A stretch of 64,000 nucleotides of DNA from assembly GCF_021390175.1 (NCBI RefSeq), contig NZ_CP090004.1:3401001-3465000 (forward strand). The letters run 5' to 3'. This stretch comes from Flagellimonas sp. HMM57 (GTDB lineage: Bacteria; Bacteroidota; Bacteroidia; Flavobacteriales; Flavobacteriaceae). The notes beneath the pieces were generated by a model. That model made no database searches. It saw nothing but the letters and a program-made list of their open reading frames with translations, and was not told the origin of the DNA. The first letter of the stretch is position 1. Each line of letters begins with the position of its first letter. Below, one piece after another: positions 7,878-18,659 of the stretch. The position numbers and the translations under genes are program-made.

Positions 7878-9302
7878 TTAAGAGAATTTTTTGCTCAGGT
7901 CTTCAATGTATTTTCTGAACTGTTTATCAGTCTCCGCTAAATTGTCCACCGTTTTACAAGCATGCAATACGGTAGCATGATCTCGCTTTCCAATTTGTGA
8001 CCCTATGCTCGCCAGAGAGGCTTTTGTGAATTTTTTTGCAAAGAACATGGCCAATTGTCTTGCTTGTACAATATGGCGCTTTCTTGTTTTGGATTGTAAG
8101 GTAGCGACATCCATCTCAAAATAATCAGAAACCACCTTTTGGATGTAGTCTATGGAAACCTCCCGCTTGGTATTTTTTACAAACTTTTCTACCACTTGTT
8201 GTGCGAGTTCCAATGTAACTTCTCTTTTGTTAAAAGAGGATTGTGCTATTAAGGATATAATGGCACCTTCCAATTCTCGGATATTTGTCTTTATATTTTT
8301 TGCGACATGGTCTATAATCTCATCTGGCATCTCAACGCCATCACGATAGAGCTTGTTTTTTAGGATAGAGATTCTGGTCTCAAAATCCGGACTCTGCAAT
8401 TCAGCGGAAAGCCCCCACTTAAAACGGGACAGCAAGCGTTGTTCTATGTCCTGCATATCCACTGGAGCCTTATCGGAAGTTAAAATAACTTGTTTTCCGT
8501 TTTGATGTAAGTGATTGAATATATGAAAGAAAACATCTTGTGTACCTGATTTACCGGATAGAAACTGTACATCATCAATGATAAGCACATCTATTAACTG
8601 GTAAAAATGGATGAAATCGTTTCTGGTGTTCTTTTTAACAGATTCTATATACTGCTGCGTAAACTTTTCTGCAGAAATGTATAGTACGGTCTTTTCCGGA
8701 TATTTATCCTTGATTTCAACACCAATGGCATGGGCCAAGTGTGTCTTCCCTAGACCAACTCCCCCAAAAACCAACAATGGATTAAAGGAAGTACCACCAG
8801 GTTTATTGGCCACGGCCATACCTGCGGACCTCGCTAAACGATTGGAATCACCTTCAAGAAAATTCTCAAAGTTGTAATTTGGGTTTAGCTGTGACTCAAT
8901 CTTTATATTCCGTATTCCGGGAATAACAAAAGGATTTTTGAGCTCGGGACTTTTTGACGTAATTGGCACATCCAATTCTTGTGGTCCAACAGCGGTTCTA
9001 TTGGAGCTTGGTATCTGTTCTGTGAACGGTTCTTTATTACCGTACTTATTTTCCATTTTAATGATGTAAATAAGTTTTGCGTTATTTCCCAATTCCTTGG
9101 TAAGCGCAACCTTCAAAAGCTTTACGTAATGCTCCTCAAGCCACTCATAAAAAAATTTACTGGGCACCTGTATGCTAAGGGCTTTGTCTGTTAACTTGAT
9201 AGGCTTTATAGGTTCAAACCAAGTTTTGAATGCCTGCGGTTGGATATTATCCTTGATAAAAGCCAAACAGTTGTTCCACACGGAATTTGCAGTCACACTC
9301 AT
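7878..9302 (-). CDS. dnaA: Chromosomal replication initiator DnaA
   Basis: AAA+ ATPase that binds DnaA boxes and opens the origin. Domain I is at 1-80 (WNNCLAFIKDNIQPQAFKTW), followed by a linker of about 40 residues. The ATPase has Walker A GGVGLGKTH (180-188) and Walker B LIIDDVQF (240-247). The C-terminal DNA-binding signature KRDHATVLHACKTV starts at about 439. The protein is 474 residues. It is first in an operon with a LMW phosphatase and an RsmI-like methyltransferase. Confidence 0.97.
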   Translation of the reverse strand: MSVTANSVWNNCLAFIKDNIQPQAFKTWFEPIKPIKLTDKALSIQVPSKFFYEWLEEHYVKLLKVALTKELGNNAKLIYIIKMENKYGNKEPFTEQIPSSNRTAVGPQELDVPITSKSPELKNPFVIPGIRNIKIESQLNPNYNFENFLEGDSNRLARSAGMAVANKPGGTSFNPLLVFGGVGLGKTHLAHAIGVEIKDKYPEKTVLYISAEKFTQQYIESVKKNTRNDFIHFYQLIDVLIIDDVQFLSGKSGTQDVFFHIFNHLHQNGKQVILTSDKAPVDMQDIEQRLLSRFKWGLSAELQSPDFETRISILKNKLYRDGVEMPDEIIDHVAKNIKTNIRELEGAIISLIAQSSFNKREVTLELAQQVVEKFVKNTKREVSIDYIQKVVSDYFEMDVATLQSKTRKRHIVQARQLAMFFAKKFTKASLASIGSQIGKRDHATVLHACKTVDNLAETDKQFRKYIEDLSKKFS

Positions 9303-9505
9303 AAAAGTTTTTCCTTAGTTTTGTTGGTTAGTTTAAAGCTATAATTAAAACATCTAAGGGGAAATTAGATGCTCTTTGGATGCGACAAATATGTGAACAA
9401 ATCTTTTAAAAAAAAAATCATTTAGTGGTTGAATATTCTATTTTTTTTTCGCATGTTTCCTTAATGTTAACCAAGCCTCTAAATATATCATTTTTCATTT
9501 AATAT
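9303..9505. other. Region between dnaA and the thioesterase, no origin evident
   Basis: AT-rich divergent spacer. One CATATTTG (minus, 9386-9393) is a single-mismatch version of TAnnTTTG and could drive dnaA. There is only one poor DnaA-box-like word (TGTGAACAA near 9392-9400), so this does not look like oriC. Confidence 0.4.
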
Positions 9506-9904
9506 ATGCTAAAAAAATCATTTTCTTTTAGGGTCCGTTATGTAGAAACCGACCAAATGGGTGTGGTATACCACGGTAACTATGCACAGTATTTGGAACT
9601 CGGAAGGGTAGAGTGGTTAAGAGCCTTGGGCACCACTTATAGGAGCATGGAGGAAAATGGAATTATACTGCCCGTAATTTCCTTACAGATTAAATACAAA
9701 AAATCGGCGCTTTATGATGATTTGATTACCGTAGAGACCACAATTAAAAAACCACCTTTGGTGAAGATAGAGTTTGACTACAAAATTTATAACGAATCCC
9801 AAGAATTATTGGCAGAAGCTAATACTGTTTTAGCGTTTATGGATAGGAAAACGAATAGACCAGTAAAGTGTCCAAATCATATTCTGGAAAAATTGGATTT
9901 TTAG
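9506..9904 (+). CDS. YbgC-type acyl-CoA thioesterase (hotdog fold)
   Basis: 4HBT hotdog enzyme that hydrolyses acyl-CoA. The motif RYVETDQMGVVYHGNYAQYL carries the catalytic aspartate D16 and is followed by the helix LELGRVEWLRALG, as in YbgC/FadM. It has 132 residues. Its TAG stop (9902-9904) shares bases with the TAA stop of the convergent gene. Confidence 0.92.
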   Translation: MLKKSFSFRVRYVETDQMGVVYHGNYAQYLELGRVEWLRALGTTYRSMEENGIILPVISLQIKYKKSALYDDLITVETTIKKPPLVKIEFDYKIYNESQELLAEANTVLAFMDRKTNRPVKCPNHILEKLDF

Positions 9905-10512
9905 TACAGCGCCTTTATTGCAATATGTTGCATTTCATCGAAGAGTATCTTAATTTGTTTACCCTCACTCTCCCTTACTGAAATAGTTAATATACAAGTC
10001 AGTTCCATTTTTTGCGAGACTATGGTTATTCCTTTTTGTTTGATGATTCGCATGACTTTGTCCATAATCGGATACTCAAAATGCAGTTCAAAGAATGATG
10101 CTATGGTCTTTTCAACAATGGATGCATTTTCCAAGGCTATCTGGGCCGCAGTGCGGTATGCTTGAATAAGTCCGCCAACTCCCAGTTTAGTACCTCCAAA
10201 AATTCTTGCAACGGCTACCAATACATTGGTGATTTCAAAGGCTTGAATTTGTCCATAAATGGGCATTCCAGCAGAATTATTGGGTTCACCATCATCGTTA
10301 GCTCGGTAACTATAAGTTTTTTCGCCCAATTGCCATGCGTAGCATACATGATTGGCCGTATGGTGTTTCTTCCGTAACATTTCAATTATTGGCTTTATAG
10401 CATCTTCAGATGTAATTGGGAAAGCATAACCATAGAATTTACTTTTTCTGTCCTTATAAAGAATCTCATCGGACGGCTTGGCAATGGTCTTGAAAATATC
10501 GTCCGCCTTCAT
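9901..10512 (-). CDS. IMPACT/YigZ family protein
   Basis: The N-terminal UPF0029 domain has the signature ANDDGEPNNSAGMPI and then RIFGGTKLGVGGLIQAYRTA; a C-terminal DUF1949-like region follows. The eukaryotic relative regulates Gcn2, while the role of bacterial YigZ is unsettled. The ATG at 10512 is chosen over a TTG one codon upstream. It overlaps the stop of the EamA gene by one base (TGATG), so the two are probably coupled. Confidence 0.88.
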   Translation of the reverse strand: MKADDIFKTIAKPSDEILYKDRKSKFYGYAFPITSEDAIKPIIEMLRKKHHTANHVCYAWQLGEKTYSYRANDDGEPNNSAGMPIYGQIQAFEITNVLVAVARIFGGTKLGVGGLIQAYRTAAQIALENASIVEKTIASFFELHFEYPIMDKVMRIIKQKGITIVSQKMELTCILTISVRESEGKQIKILFDEMQHIAIKALY

Positions 10513-11375
10513 CAAAATAGGGCTACTAAAACAATACTGATTACGGCCAAGAGAATACCAGCTCGATTTTTTAAGCTCATTTTTTCCTTAAAAATCAAAA
10601 TCCCAAGAATGGTTGAAAGCATAACGATGGCAACGTTGTTCAATGTGAAGATGACAGCACTGCTAAGCGCCTTGTTTTCCAAAGCCCTGATCAAAAAGAA
10701 AATGGAAAAATAGTTGGGAATTCCCAATGCGATGCCGCCCAATACATTTTTAAAATTAAGTGTGATGGGTTGTTTAATCGCTTTTGAACCAATAAACACA
10801 AAACCGGTAATCGCCGCAAAACCAAAAATCATGGCCGAAAAAATGGGAACTTCTTCAGGTTGTAGATGGTTTTCCTGAAAATATTTCATGCTGATGTCTA
10901 TAATCCCGGAACCTAGAAATACGAGCAGCGGTAACACCAATATCTTTTTGGAGACTACGATGCCATTTTCTTTTAGAGAAGCAAAATAAACTGCTGCCAA
11001 CGCAAGTAAAATGCCTATGATCTGAAGCAGGGAAAGAGACTCTTTATATTGAATGACTCCAAAGATGACTGGCATGACCAAAGACATTTTTGTTGCCACC
11101 GAAGCTACCGAAACACCAGCAACCTGCGAGGTCTTGGCCATTAAGTTAAAAATGAGAATAAAAAAGATACCCAATGCCAAAGTGCCTAAAAACCAAGACT
11201 GTTTTGCTATTCCGTTAAAATCTATTGTGCCCTTATATAAAACCAGGCCTACCACACAAGCTACCACATAATTGGTGATAATGGCATAGAGGGTCTGTAC
11301 TTTGTATACCGAAAAAAGTTTAAAGATGACGAAAATCAAACTTGAGCAAAGCACACTAAGGACCAGGTATAGCAT
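10512..11375 (-). CDS. EamA/DMT-superfamily transporter
   Basis: About ten hydrophobic helices in two repeats, as in small-molecule exporters of the drug/metabolite transporter superfamily. The start is set at the ATG overlapping the upstream TAA by one base (TAATG, 11375). An earlier in-frame start would add 18 charged residues and run into the HAD gene. That gives 288 residues, normal for the family. The substrate is unknown. It lies between HAD and IMPACT genes in the ribD operon. Confidence 0.85.
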   Translation of the reverse strand: MLYLVLSVLCSSLIFVIFKLFSVYKVQTLYAIITNYVVACVVGLVLYKGTIDFNGIAKQSWFLGTLALGIFFILIFNLMAKTSQVAGVSVASVATKMSLVMPVIFGVIQYKESLSLLQIIGILLALAAVYFASLKENGIVVSKKILVLPLLVFLGSGIIDISMKYFQENHLQPEEVPIFSAMIFGFAAITGFVFIGSKAIKQPITLNFKNVLGGIALGIPNYFSIFFLIRALENKALSSAVIFTLNNVAIVMLSTILGILIFKEKMSLKNRAGILLAVISIVLVALF

Positions 11376-11977
11376 TACAAGTAAGATTTTAATTGTATGA
11401 TATCTTCTTTGCCTACCTTCAAATTCCAAACATGAATTCCCAGACTGGCCGCAGCATCTGTATTCTCTTTAGTGTCGTCTACAAAAAGGGTTTCACTTGC
11501 TATTAGCTTATTTTCTTCCAAAACAAATTCGAAGATTTCGGCATCAGGTTTTCGCATTCCCATTTCATAGGATAGATAAAATACTTCAAAAGATGCTTCA
11601 AATCTATTGAAATGCCCCATGCCCATTTGTTGTTTCACAAATTCAATATGGATGTCATTGGTATTGCTGAGGAGAAACAATCTGTATTTGTTTTCTTTTG
11701 CAAAAGCTTCTATAAATTCTAATCGTTTATTGGGAAAATCCAATAAAATAGCGTTCCAAGCATTGATTAAATCTTGTTGGGTAGCTTTTGGAAAGTAGTG
11801 CGATACATCATTTAAAAAAGCAACGGAGCTTATGGTTCCTTTTTCATACGCCTTAAAAAGTGTATCCAAGTCCGGGGTCAGGCCTGTATAACCAAATTTT
11901 TCCATGGCTTTTGCCGTAGCGGATTTATCCAAATTGATGAAAATATCACCAAAATCCAGTATTATATTCTTAATCAT
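11375..11977 (-). CDS. HAD-superfamily hydrolase (subfamily IA)
   Basis: Motif I is LDFGDIFINLD (nucleophile D8), motif II FLLSNTND, motif III lysine in GMRKPDAEIF, and motif IV FVDDTKENTDAA. The second motif I aspartate is a glycine, as in many YihX-like members, so this is not a broken enzyme. Likely a small sugar- or nucleotide-phosphate phosphatase. In Bacteroidota such a gene next to ribD may supply the otherwise missing phosphatase step of riboflavin synthesis; that is inference only. It overlaps ribD by 8 bases. Confidence 0.85.
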   Translation of the reverse strand: MIKNIILDFGDIFINLDKSATAKAMEKFGYTGLTPDLDTLFKAYEKGTISSVAFLNDVSHYFPKATQQDLINAWNAILLDFPNKRLEFIEAFAKENKYRLFLLSNTNDIHIEFVKQQMGMGHFNRFEASFEVFYLSYEMGMRKPDAEIFEFVLEENKLIASETLFVDDTKENTDAAASLGIHVWNLKVGKEDIIQLKSYL

Positions 11978-13022
11978 TTATAAAGATTGATAAAGTGTCA
12001 GACAGTATTGAAATGTTTTCCGAAGGAGTACCAGAAATTTTTGGAGCTGTTATGCCATTATGAAACGAGGTCGTTCCATTGAAAACCTTAGCTTCATCCC
12101 ATAATCCCTCATTAATGAAAGTTTGTAGTGTTTTTGTGCCTCCTTCAACCAATACGCTTGTGATCGAATGACGATAGAGTGCATCACATACCTGCTGGGC
12201 AATGGGTTTCGAAAAATCAATCAATTCATACGTAATCCCGTTTATGTAGTTAAATGCATCATCGGTTTGTGTAAGAACGATGGTTTTTACGCTTTTATCC
12301 AACACGTGAAAATCAGTTGAAATTTTTAAATCCTTATCCAAGATTACACGAATAGGATGGTTGCCCTCCCAATTTCTCGCCGTAAGCTTAGGATTGTCTT
12401 CCAGCACGGTATTGGTGCCCACTAAAATAGCTTGTTCTTCTGTTCTCCATTTGTGCACCAGTTGCTTTGAATAGGTGTTCGAAATCCAAAAAGGCTCAGG
12501 CACGTTATTTCTTTGTTTCTTATCAGGAGCAATAAAGCCATCTTTTGTTTCTGCCCATTTTAAAACAATATAAGGGCGTTTTTTTTCTTGAAAACTTAAA
12601 AATCGTTTATGATGATTTCTGCACTCAGCTTCAATAACCCCAACGGTTACGTTACATCCAGAGGCCTTTAGTTTTTCAATACCTTTTCCCGCAACTTTAT
12701 CATGGGGGTCTTGGAGTCCGATGACAACTTCGGGAATCGCATGTTTTAATATTAAATCCGTACAAGGTGGGGTTTTTCCAAAATGGGAGCAAGGTTCCAA
12801 GGTGACGTAAAGTGTAGCTTTTGAAAGGTGCTTTTTCTCTTTCACCGAGTTAATTGCATTTACTTCGGCATGTGGACCGCCATAAGGACTTGTATAGCCT
12901 TCACCTATGATTTTTTGGTCATACACGATTACACAACCTACCATTGGATTTGGTGCCGTAGTCCCAAGTCCTCTTTCACCTAGCTCAATACATCGTAACA
13001 TGTATTTTTCATGTATATTCAC
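11970..13022 (-). CDS. ribD: Bifunctional riboflavin biosynthesis protein RibD
   Basis: Deaminase plus reductase of riboflavin synthesis. The N-terminal deaminase has the zinc motif HAEVNAI and PCSHFGKTPPC; the C-terminal reductase domain starts near residue 150 (RPYIVLKWAETKDGFI). The protein is 350 residues. The GTG at 13022 is preferred because MNIHEKYMLRCIELGERG matches the usual N-terminus; an ATG at 13001 would remove it. A TATTTTTG element ends only 4 bases upstream of the GTG. First gene of ribD-HAD-EamA-IMPACT. Confidence 0.94.
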   Translation of the reverse strand: MNIHEKYMLRCIELGERGLGTTAPNPMVGCVIVYDQKIIGEGYTSPYGGPHAEVNAINSVKEKKHLSKATLYVTLEPCSHFGKTPPCTDLILKHAIPEVVIGLQDPHDKVAGKGIEKLKASGCNVTVGVIEAECRNHHKRFLSFQEKKRPYIVLKWAETKDGFIAPDKKQRNNVPEPFWISNTYSKQLVHKWRTEEQAILVGTNTVLEDNPKLTARNWEGNHPIRVILDKDLKISTDFHVLDKSVKTIVLTQTDDAFNYINGITYELIDFSKPIAQQVCDALYRHSITSVLVEGGTKTLQTFINEGLWDEAKVFNGTTSFHNGITAPKISGTPSENISILSDTLSIFIND

Positions 13023-13026
13023 ATCG

Positions 13027-13034
13027 CAAAAATA
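13027..13034 (-). promoter_or_regulatory. ribD promoter element (TATTTTTG)
   Basis: Exact TAnnTTTG match on the minus strand, with only 4 bases between it and the GTG start. The mRNA leader would be absent or a few bases long. Confidence 0.5.
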
Positions 13035-13052
13035 GCATAATTAAAACGCAAT

Positions 13053-13538
13053 ATGGGCGATGCCATAATCAGGGAAATTACACTAGCGGATAACGTTCAG
13101 GTTGCTAGGGTAATCCGTAAAGTTTTGGAAGACATGGGGGCGCCTAAAGTGGGCACAGCCTATGCAGATATGGCTTTGGAAAATATGTATGAAGCTTATA
13201 ATATGCCTAAGGCAGTTTACTATGTAATTGAGGATGACGGACAAATTATTGGCTGTGCTGGAGTTGCTCAATTGGAAAATCATGATGGGAACGTATGCGA
13301 ACTACAGAAAATGTACTTTTTGGAACAAGCTAGGGGTAGGGGTTTAAGTGCCAAGATGATCGCGAAGTGTTTGGATAGCGCTAAAGAATATGGTTTTGAG
13401 CAATGTTATCTAGAGACCATGCCCTATATGGAAGCAGCCCAAAAATTGTATAAAAAGAATGGTTTTGAGTATATAGATGCCCCTATGGGCAATACGGGAC
13501 ACTATTCTTGCCCAGTTTGGATGCTTAAAAAAATATAG
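13053..13538 (+). CDS. GNAT-family N-acetyltransferase
   Basis: Typical GNAT order: an N-terminal IREITLADNVQVARVIRKVL, the central strand VCELQKMYFLEQARGRGLSA with the acetyl-CoA loop ARGRGL, and C-terminal AAQKLYKKNGFEYI. It has 161 residues. The substrate is unknown. It is divergent from ribD, and its TAG stop is one base before the GTG of prmC, so both are probably in one operon with the LOG protein and ligA. Confidence 0.87.
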   Translation: MGDAIIREITLADNVQVARVIRKVLEDMGAPKVGTAYADMALENMYEAYNMPKAVYYVIEDDGQIIGCAGVAQLENHDGNVCELQKMYFLEQARGRGLSAKMIAKCLDSAKEYGFEQCYLETMPYMEAAQKLYKKNGFEYIDAPMGNTGHYSCPVWMLKKI

Positions 13539-13539
13539 T

Positions 13540-14487
13540 GTGCTCCTAAAAGAGATCAAGACCATTTTCCATAAAGAATTGGATAAGCTATATCCTAATG
13601 AGGAAGTAGATGCTTTTTTTTACCAACTCATTGAACATTATTTGCAGTTGGAGCGATTTGTTTTGGTGCTACAGCCTAACGTATCAATAACCAAAGAAGA
13701 AGAGCAGCCACTTTTTGAAGCTTTGGCACAGCTAAAACTGGAAAAGCCATTGCAATATATTTTAGGTACGGCGTACTTTATGGATATGGAGTTCAAGGTT
13801 AATGAGCATGTATTGATTCCCAGACCCGAGACAGAGGAATTGGTAGAGTGGATAATTTTGGATAATAGTCAGGATGCTGAGCAGAGCAACCCGGACGCTG
13901 AGCGTAGTCGAAGTGTCATTTCGACTAAGCTCAATGACCGCAAGTCGGATCTACTCAATGACGACCAAGGATTAAAAATTTTGGATATTGGTACGGGAAG
14001 CGGTTGTATTGCGATTGCCTTGGCAAAAAAGCTTCCAAACGCCAAAGTGTTTGCTATCGATATTTCTGAAAAAGCGTTGGAAGTTGCCACACAAAATGCT
14101 CAACTTAACGAGGTCGAAGTTACATTTATAAAAGCGGATATTTTAAACTTTGAACTTGAACTTGAACTTAATTTTGAATTTGACATTATAGTTTCAAACC
14201 CACCCTATGTACGTGAACTCGAAAAAGAACACATCAAAAAGAACGTAAAGGATTACGAACCTAATTTGGCCCTATTTGTTCCAGATGAAGATGCATTATT
14301 ATTTTACAGGGCCATTACTAAATTTACGCAACGGTACCTTTCTAAAACGGGAAGCATATATTTAGAAATCAATCAATATTTAGGAGAAGAAACCAAGTTA
14401 CTTTTAGAAGCGCATAATTTTTCAGAAATTGAACTGCGCAAAGATATCTTTGGAAACGATAGAATGCTTAAAGGTAAACTAGATTAA
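13540..14487 (+). CDS. prmC: Release factor glutamine methyltransferase PrmC
   Basis: Methylates the GGQ glutamine of peptide release factors. SAM loop LDIGTGSG (about 148-155) and the catalytic VSNPPYV motif are intact. The GTG at 13540 gives MLLKEIKTIFHKELDKLY, the usual flavobacterial N-terminus, one base after the preceding stop; a longer ATG-started frame begins inside the GNAT gene. The linker between the N-terminal helical domain and the SAM fold (about 109-143, SQDAEQSNPDAERSRSVIS and beyond) is unusually long and polar. It coincides with a palindromic repeat in the DNA. The reading frame is preserved through it. Confidence 0.92.
   Translation: MLLKEIKTIFHKELDKLYPNEEVDAFFYQLIEHYLQLERFVLVLQPNVSITKEEEQPLFEALAQLKLEKPLQYILGTAYFMDMEFKVNEHVLIPRPETEELVEWIILDNSQDAEQSNPDAERSRSVISTKLNDRKSDLLNDDQGLKILDIGTGSGCIAIALAKKLPNAKVFAIDISEKALEVATQNAQLNEVEVTFIKADILNFELELELNFEFDIIVSNPPYVRELEKEHIKKNVKDYEPNLALFVPDEDALLFYRAITKFTQRYLSKTGSIYLEINQYLGEETKLLLEAHNFSEIELRKDIFGNDRMLKGKLD
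13897..13935. repeat. Imperfect palindromic repeat inside prmC
   Basis: Left arm GCTGAGCGTAGTCGAAGTG (13897-13915) and a near-complementary right arm (13917-13935, TTTCGACTAAGCTCA), four mismatches in 19. Similar TTCGAC-GCTCA-TGAC words are common intergenic repeats in Bacteroidota. The element sits in the interdomain linker of PrmC and is read in frame. Confidence 0.7.
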
Positions 14488-14488
14488 T

Positions 14489-15070
14489 ATGGATACGATT
14501 GCAGTTTTTTGTGGAAGTAGCTCAGGAAATGACGTAGAGATGACCAAAATGGCATTTCAACTGGGTGAATATATGACCAGCAAGGGTATTAATTTAGTTT
14601 ATGGTGGAGCCAATGTGGGTCTTATGGGACAGGTTGCGGACGGAGCCCTAGCTCAAAATGGTACGGTAATAGGCGTTATACCCGATTTCTTAAAGCGTAA
14701 GGAAATTTTTCATCCAAATATTACCGAGCTGATCGTTGTGGAAACCATGCACGAAAGAAAATTAAGAATTCATGAACTTTCCAATGGTTTTATTGCCCTT
14801 CCCGGTGGTTTTGGTACCATGGAAGAATTATTTGAAATTATAACCTGGGGGCAACTTGGGCTACATCAAAAACCTATCGGCATATTGAATGTAAAAGGTT
14901 TTTACGATGCGATGCTTCGGTTTTTAGACGGTATGGTAACCAATGGGTTTTTAAAACAGGAAAATCGGGATATGCTTTTAATCGGTGATACTCCCGAAAA
15001 GCTTTTATCAAAAATGGAGGAGTACAAACCTACCGCACTACCAAAATGGATTGAAAAAGAACAAACTTAA
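14489..15070 (+). CDS. LOG-family protein (TIGR00730 Rossmann fold)
   Basis: Member of the family that includes cytokinin riboside 5'-monophosphate phosphoribohydrolases. It carries the signature PGGFGTMEELFEIITW and the N-terminal VFCGSSSGND. It has 193 residues. In bacteria the likely reaction is hydrolysis of a nucleoside 5'-monophosphate to base and ribose phosphate, but substrate preference cannot be read here. It starts one base after prmC and ends immediately before the ligA ATG. Confidence 0.88.
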   Translation: MDTIAVFCGSSSGNDVEMTKMAFQLGEYMTSKGINLVYGGANVGLMGQVADGALAQNGTVIGVIPDFLKRKEIFHPNITELIVVETMHERKLRIHELSNGFIALPGGFGTMEELFEIITWGQLGLHQKPIGILNVKGFYDAMLRFLDGMVTNGFLKQENRDMLLIGDTPEKLLSKMEEYKPTALPKWIEKEQT

Positions 15071-17068
<1,998 letters not shown>

Positions 17069-17147
17069 GTTTTATCCAAAATAAATCCCGGGTAAGGTAC
17101 GCCTTTATGACCAAAAACAGATGTACATGTAATTAACTTAGGATTTT

Positions 17148-18659
17148 TTACTTCCTAACAAACCGTTGTTCACCTTCATCAAAAGCAAACTTATACATAT
17201 CGTACTTGCCCCAATGGGCATCCTTTTCCAGTTTTTGTGCCATGACCATTTGTTTGCCATCGCTTCGTAAACTGATCATACCGTAACGGGTAAGATACGA
17301 GTTGATCTCTTTGTAAGCTTCTACCATGGTACTCTTAAGCTCTTCCAACACAGATCGGTTGGTGGGCGTATCCACAAAATCCTCCTTAAAATCGTCATAG
17401 GCTACTTTTGCTATTTCCCATAGCTGATACTTCTTGACCAGTTCTGGAATGGTCGTGGTATTGAAATCTTTGTTGGACCGTGCAAGTTCTGTGCTAAAGA
17501 TCAAAGGTTTTTTACTGTACCCCGTTTTCCCAAGTGCGCCCAACGTATCTGCTCTTGGGTGACTGTAGTTCTCATCGTCCCCGCTAGAAATGACCGTTCC
17601 CAACGCATTGATGTTTTCCAGAAATTCATAACTGAACAAATGGCTTCCGTGATGGCAGGCCTTGGCAATATCCGCACGTAAGACCGCTTTTGCATTAGTG
17701 CCCAGTTTATTGTTAATGTATGTTCCCGCTTCTTCGTTGATATCGCCGCCCAGCATTACACGTAGTTTTTTGTATTGTAACATTAACAAAACCGAATGTC
17801 CGTTTTTGGTTTTTCCGTTGCTCCCCAAAAAAGGAACTACTTGTTTTCCATCTTTTTGGTCAATGATCGGTGCAATGACCTCTAACGAAAATTCAGTGTC
17901 GCTACCGTTGCCCAATAAGAATCCCGTACCATTGTTTAGGGCTACATATTCTGGTTGGTCCGCTTGTTCAAGGGCAAGTGCCATGGTCTTTGGGTATTGA
18001 GACCCTGACCCACTGGAATTTACAGGGTCATTGAGGATAGATTTCATGGCGGCATCGGTAAATTCCAAAGAAGATAGATAATCTTCGCCGTCCGACAGTT
18101 CTTCCACTTTTCCAATTTGGGTATTCCATCCTTTGGTATTATCAATGGGTCGCTGTACTATGCCACTATGGTAAATAGTATCGAATTGTAGTGCTTCTTC
18201 CTCAAAAATTTCGGTGAATCCCAAATAATGGTCATTGTCGGGATGGCTTACAATGGCCTTGAACTTAAAGGGCAAGGTTTCATTTTTATCCAAGTTGAAA
18301 CGCCAGTACAGGTATCGGTACATATTATCGCCCTTACCGGCATCGATTAAATAATGCTCATCATCGGGAGTGACCATATGACAGCCATCGCCCTGGCCGA
18401 TATCAATAAAATTGACTTCCAAAACCCTTTCTTTTTGAATGTTTTCAACAGGTATCCAACCGGTTTTGTTTCTGGAATTGACCAAAACCCGGTCATTGAC
18501 AATTTCTGTATCCATTACGGTAATGTAATCCCCGAACAGCAAATGTTGTATCCATTTGGACGAGGTTTCGTTTTCCAGAATCTTGGCATCGGGGAAACCG
18601 GCGAAGGTAAATTTTCTATTTCCCTCGGTATTGAACAAAGAAGTATCTAGCTGTGGCAT
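17148..18659 (-). CDS. SH3-like plus ComEC-type metallo-beta-lactamase-fold protein
   Basis: Residues about 35-78 look like a bacterial SH3 domain (ending NKTGWIPVENIQ). A metallo-beta-lactamase fold follows: DIGQGDGCHMV (86-96), LIDAG, metal motif SHPDNDH (H139, D141, D143, H144), LGGD (D306), CHHGSH (335-340) and YSHPRADTLG. This motif set is that of the ComEC-like hydrolase domain, but there is no ComEC membrane domain and no signal peptide, so it is a cytosolic soluble hydrolase, probably a phosphodiesterase or nuclease. A C-terminal region of about 100 residues is unassigned. It is divergent from a lipoprotein; a decayed copy of its first 14 codons lies at 20084-20125. Confidence 0.82.
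   Translation of the reverse strand: MPQLDTSLFNTEGNRKFTFAGFPDAKILENETSSKWIQHLLFGDYITVMDTEIVNDRVLVNSRNKTGWIPVENIQKERVLEVNFIDIGQGDGCHMVTPDDEHYLIDAGKGDNMYRYLYWRFNLDKNETLPFKFKAIVSHPDNDHYLGFTEIFEEEALQFDTIYHSGIVQRPIDNTKGWNTQIGKVEELSDGEDYLSSLEFTDAAMKSILNDPVNSSGSGSQYPKTMALALEQADQPEYVALNNGTGFLLGNGSDTEFSLEVIAPIIDQKDGKQVVPFLGSNGKTKNGHSVLLMLQYKKLRVMLGGDINEEAGTYINNKLGTNAKAVLRADIAKACHHGSHLFSYEFLENINALGTVISSGDDENYSHPRADTLGALGKTGYSKKPLIFSTELARSNKDFNTTTIPELVKKYQLWEIAKVAYDDFKEDFVDTPTNRSVLEELKSTMVEAYKEINSYLTRYGMISLRSDGKQMVMAQKLEKDAHWGKYDMYKFAFDEGEQRFVRK

Noticed and set aside
9303..9505. Origin of replication next to dnaA
   Set aside because: Only one poor DnaA-box-like word is present and there is no box cluster or unwinding element I can defend.
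11375..11977. HAD hydrolase with apparently damaged motif I (second Asp replaced by Gly)
   Set aside because: This is normal in YihX-like HAD members, and motifs II to IV are intact.
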